The position numbers and the translations under genes are program-made. Shown here one piece after another: positions 61,023-64,000 of a stretch of DNA of 64,000 nucleotides. Each line of letters opens with the position of its first letter. Positions within the stretch are counted from its first letter, which is position 1. A model generated the notes under the pieces. That model had not been told where the DNA came from. It was given only the letters and a program-made list of their open reading frames with translations, and ran no database searches. The stretch lies in NCBI RefSeq assembly GCF_037975245.1, contig NC_092582.1, positions 25,770,077 to 25,834,076 on the forward strand. Direction: 5' to 3'. This DNA comes from Apostichopus japonicus (taxonomy: Eukaryota > Echinodermata > Holothuroidea > Aspidochirotida > Stichopodidae).

Positions 61023-64000
61023 ACTTTTCGGTTGTTCATTCATGTTTTGGGCGGACAACATACCTGGAAGTATAGTCATGTAGTGTACCTACAAAGTGAG
61101 GGCGCTTGTGAGCTCCGTGACATGCTCAGAATAAGTTCGCTGCGCAGCTAGCCTCTGAAACTGCTTATGTACAGAGACTATATGAAACTTTAAGTTTCAA
61201 CGTCCAGTCATGTAGGTATCGTTCACGTGGCCAGTTATGCCAATATTGTACGCGCACGCGCACTACAATAATATAATGAAAACTAAAATGAGAACCAGAA
61301 GGAATGGATGGAGGGACTCGGGAGGGAGCGAGAGGTGGAGCGAGCGAGGGAGGGACGGAGGGATAAACTCTGTGACCCTAGGGTCAGTGTATTCAATCAT
61401 AATGCATAATGTGAGTCAAACCATTGACTAAATGCTGTGTAAAATGCATTTTAAAAGTAAGATTTTTATTCAGATTTGTTCTGAATTGTTTTACCGCCAC
61501 CTGTCTCACCTAATCATTCCCAAAATGACATATTAAATATAGAAATGAAACAAAAGCATTTTTTATGTAGGTCACATGTTGCAGGTGGTCAACGCGTGTG
61601 TAGAACCATATACTGCCCGGCAACAGCCCAATAATACTACAAAGCACTCAAATTATGAACTAGAAGACCGGATGTGAAAGGTTGTCAGTTTGCTACATAT
61701 GACGTCATATCTGCTTGCGTCAAGTCTCACGTTGTTATCTCGAACAGGATAAATACGTCTTTACTGCACATGATGTTCCTCATTGATCATCCTAAATTCA
61801 TCACTCTTACTATAGATTCAAGACTGAGTTGGCCATGTCATGCTTGAAGACTCGCGGTGACGTTAGGATTGTTATTTTGATTCCATGCCAAGTTTGGCAG
61901 TACAAGATGTATTGTTGGTTTGTTCCCTATCCTTCAGGAGATCTCGGTGTTATTTGATGTCTCTTTGATATGTTGATTCTCTGCCCTGCAGTCCCCCTTT
62001 TGTCGACCATTTCTCACTAGCAAACTTGATATGACAAGTAAATGAAACTAAGAACGGTGGCAGATACGTACCACTCTATCTATCGCCTTAGGATCTTCAT
62101 ATAATCGCATTTAATCTTTAGTTATAATTCTCGAGTCGTTCTTGCTGCATGTCTCTGTTCTGGACTCACATATCCCTATGTTAATGTTTACGTGTTATGT
62201 TTTCTATCTTTATATTAGCTTATATACGCTTGCATAGTATGCATATTACTATTACATTTGATATCTGTATGTACTTTTTTAATATTTTCAGCATGATTGC
62301 GTAAACTTTCATCATATAACGCAACAGTTGTGGGTAGTTCGGCTGGTATCATAGACCTACCGCATGCCATACCTACAGTACACACAGTGTATACCATGTA
62401 ATGCTTTAAGCAACAATATTCTTGAGCTAGGATGTTTAATATTATATTATGATACAACTACTATTGTATATGATATATGTGAATCGGGACACATCTGCAA
62501 TAGTCTCTCCATTTTCAGGCTAAACATGCAATTTACCCTAATCGGAATAGCACGTCCAAACAATGGTAGGTGCAATGTGAGTCGGGACCAGGGGACAGGG
62601 GATGCTTACCAATGTATAAATCTTACGTTGTTTGAATAAATGCCGCGATAACTAAACAATATTATAAGATTAATCGGTTTTTAAAGGGTGTAACATTGGA
62701 AGGCCCACTAGCCTCATGTGCCCACACCATGGGTCTGCTACGTATGTAAGATCACTCCTTGCTGATTGAAAATCTGAAAGTTAGAAAACTGAACATGAAC
62801 TCATAAGAAATGTCTTATAGAATTATTATAGGCCCTAATTGCGTGGTAAGTATATCGGGCCTATCGGCACCATCCATATGCATATTTTCACTCAAAGAAA
62901 GGGTCATATTATATGTAACAACGGCGAAGAATCATTTTGTATGAGATCATATGTGCTTGTATCTCATATCCTGTTTTATACGAGCATGCAATTACCCTCG
63001 TGGTTTAATAAAGTTTATCTAATCTAATATATGAAGCCGACGAAATTTTGATATGCTCACTCAAAACCGGTAGCAATTTGCTGTAAAATACCCTGAGAAG
63101 TACTTTTGCAATTGTTCTGCCATTTTCACCGTTGCCTATAAGTAAATTGATATAACGTTTAAAGGTCTAGGGACACATATGAACCACATTGTCCTAATCA
63201 CTCTAACAGGTATGAGAAATCTGAAAATAGCTGCAACTCTCATCAAAATCCCATCGAAATCCATCAAAGATTGACCATTTTACAGGTCTTTTCTTACTTA
63301 TATAAAGTTTCAAGGACACTGAACACAAGGTTTGTGGCCTAAGGCGATATTTTGAAATATTTTATTGTCTTCAAACTTGAAAAGAGAAACATCACATTAT
63401 TCAAATGATATATGTGGCATTTTAATTAATTCTTATTAAGGCCTATTAGGAATTTTGATGAGCGCAACACTCCACGTCATAGTTTGCACATATTTAATGA
63501 GTTTCCCACATTTTATCAAAACTTCAAATGTGTATTTCTTGGAAACGAAATGACCTTTCCAAAGAATTTCAACAGATTTTTGAATGAGATTATCACACAC
63601 AACAAATGTGCTGAACATGGTACAAATTGACAATGTATCCGTAGTATAACTTTAACTGCGGTTTCTCTGTGTAATGTTTCGCGGTTATGAGAATTCCAAG
63701 GCGTCCTCTGATTGGCTAATTAATTATTATCCATTTTGCGCATGTGTATATCGGAAACACGAGACAGATCACTACGTCACCAAACGCAATAAGCATTCTG
63801 TACGCATGTACTGTATTACCGTCCCTAAATAGAACAATATAATTCTAAAAAAAAAAATTATATCTTCGTATAGATTTTTTTCAATAAACGCCATGATGAA
63901 ATAATAACTTAATAACCGATTCTTTTTTGTTTGATATCTCAGACACTTTTTTCTTCCTTTGGTAACAGCATATAGGTTAGAAATAATATGAGAATTTCAA
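61023..64000. other. Intergenic or intronic sequence, no gene recognised
   Basis: It contains a purine-rich GGGAGGGAGCGAGAGG block near 61306-61365 and a 14-bp perfect palindrome around a CRE at 61697-61710. Short frames lack recognisable domains. Confidence 0.4.

Noticed and set aside
63160-63835. MITE between AGGGACAC-like and GTCCCTAAAT-like sequences
   Set aside because: Only a short imperfect inverted match and no target duplication.

Overview
The window looks like nuclear DNA of a marine invertebrate. It is AT-rich, has no operons, and holds short coding exons separated by long non-coding stretches. It carries many minisatellites, poly(G)/poly(C) runs, non-autonomous DNA transposons, a decayed non-LTR retrotransposon and a tRNA-derived SINE. 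An echinoderm or another invertebrate deuterostome is my best guess from the MFSD6-like exon and the general texture, but the sequence does not prove it.

About 0.9-31.6 kb is CpG-poor and probably holds one long minus-strand gene. I assembled a chain of short exons by eye, each bounded by splice-site-like sequences. The chain runs from a possible first exon at 31.4-31.6 kb to a Ser/Pro/Gly-rich last exon ending in a stop at 918-920. Reading phase agrees across most joins, but I do not recognise the protein, and several exons could be chance. The introns contain minisatellites with periods of 80, 48, 100 and 43 bp, a 1.34-kb hAT-type element with an 8-bp target duplication, and a 1.03-kb element with terminal inverted repeats.

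From about 30.5 kb onward CpG is clearly more frequent. The 31.6-35.4 kb stretch holds a TATA-containing promoter-like block, a 371-bp hAT-type MITE, a 559-bp MITE-like element, a dead reverse-transcriptase gene interrupted by a related ~365-bp MITE, and a 41-bp satellite. A possible enhancer with three perfect CRE palindromes lies at 36.2-37.3 kb. It is followed by a 1.9-kb array of ~26-bp units with higher-order structure at 37.7-39.5 kb. The 39.5-52 kb stretch is gene-poor and holds AT microsatellites, G-quadruplex-prone blocks and a second 369-bp MITE.

The one confidently recognised gene is on the plus strand at 53,185: the 5' coding exon of an MFSD6-like major facilitator protein, ending at a consensus splice donor. 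A 20-bp minisatellite lies about 400 bp upstream of its ATG. Downstream are a 30-bp minisatellite that stays open in one frame and a tRNA-derived SINE. I did not find later MFSD6 exons with confidence.

I see no clear undescribed biological system. The best leads are the unidentified minus-strand gene, the coincidence of its start with a CpG boundary, two minisatellites that present a 5'-splice-site-like motif in nearly every unit, and a young hAT MITE family whose poly(G) tracts sit at a fixed distance from the terminus.
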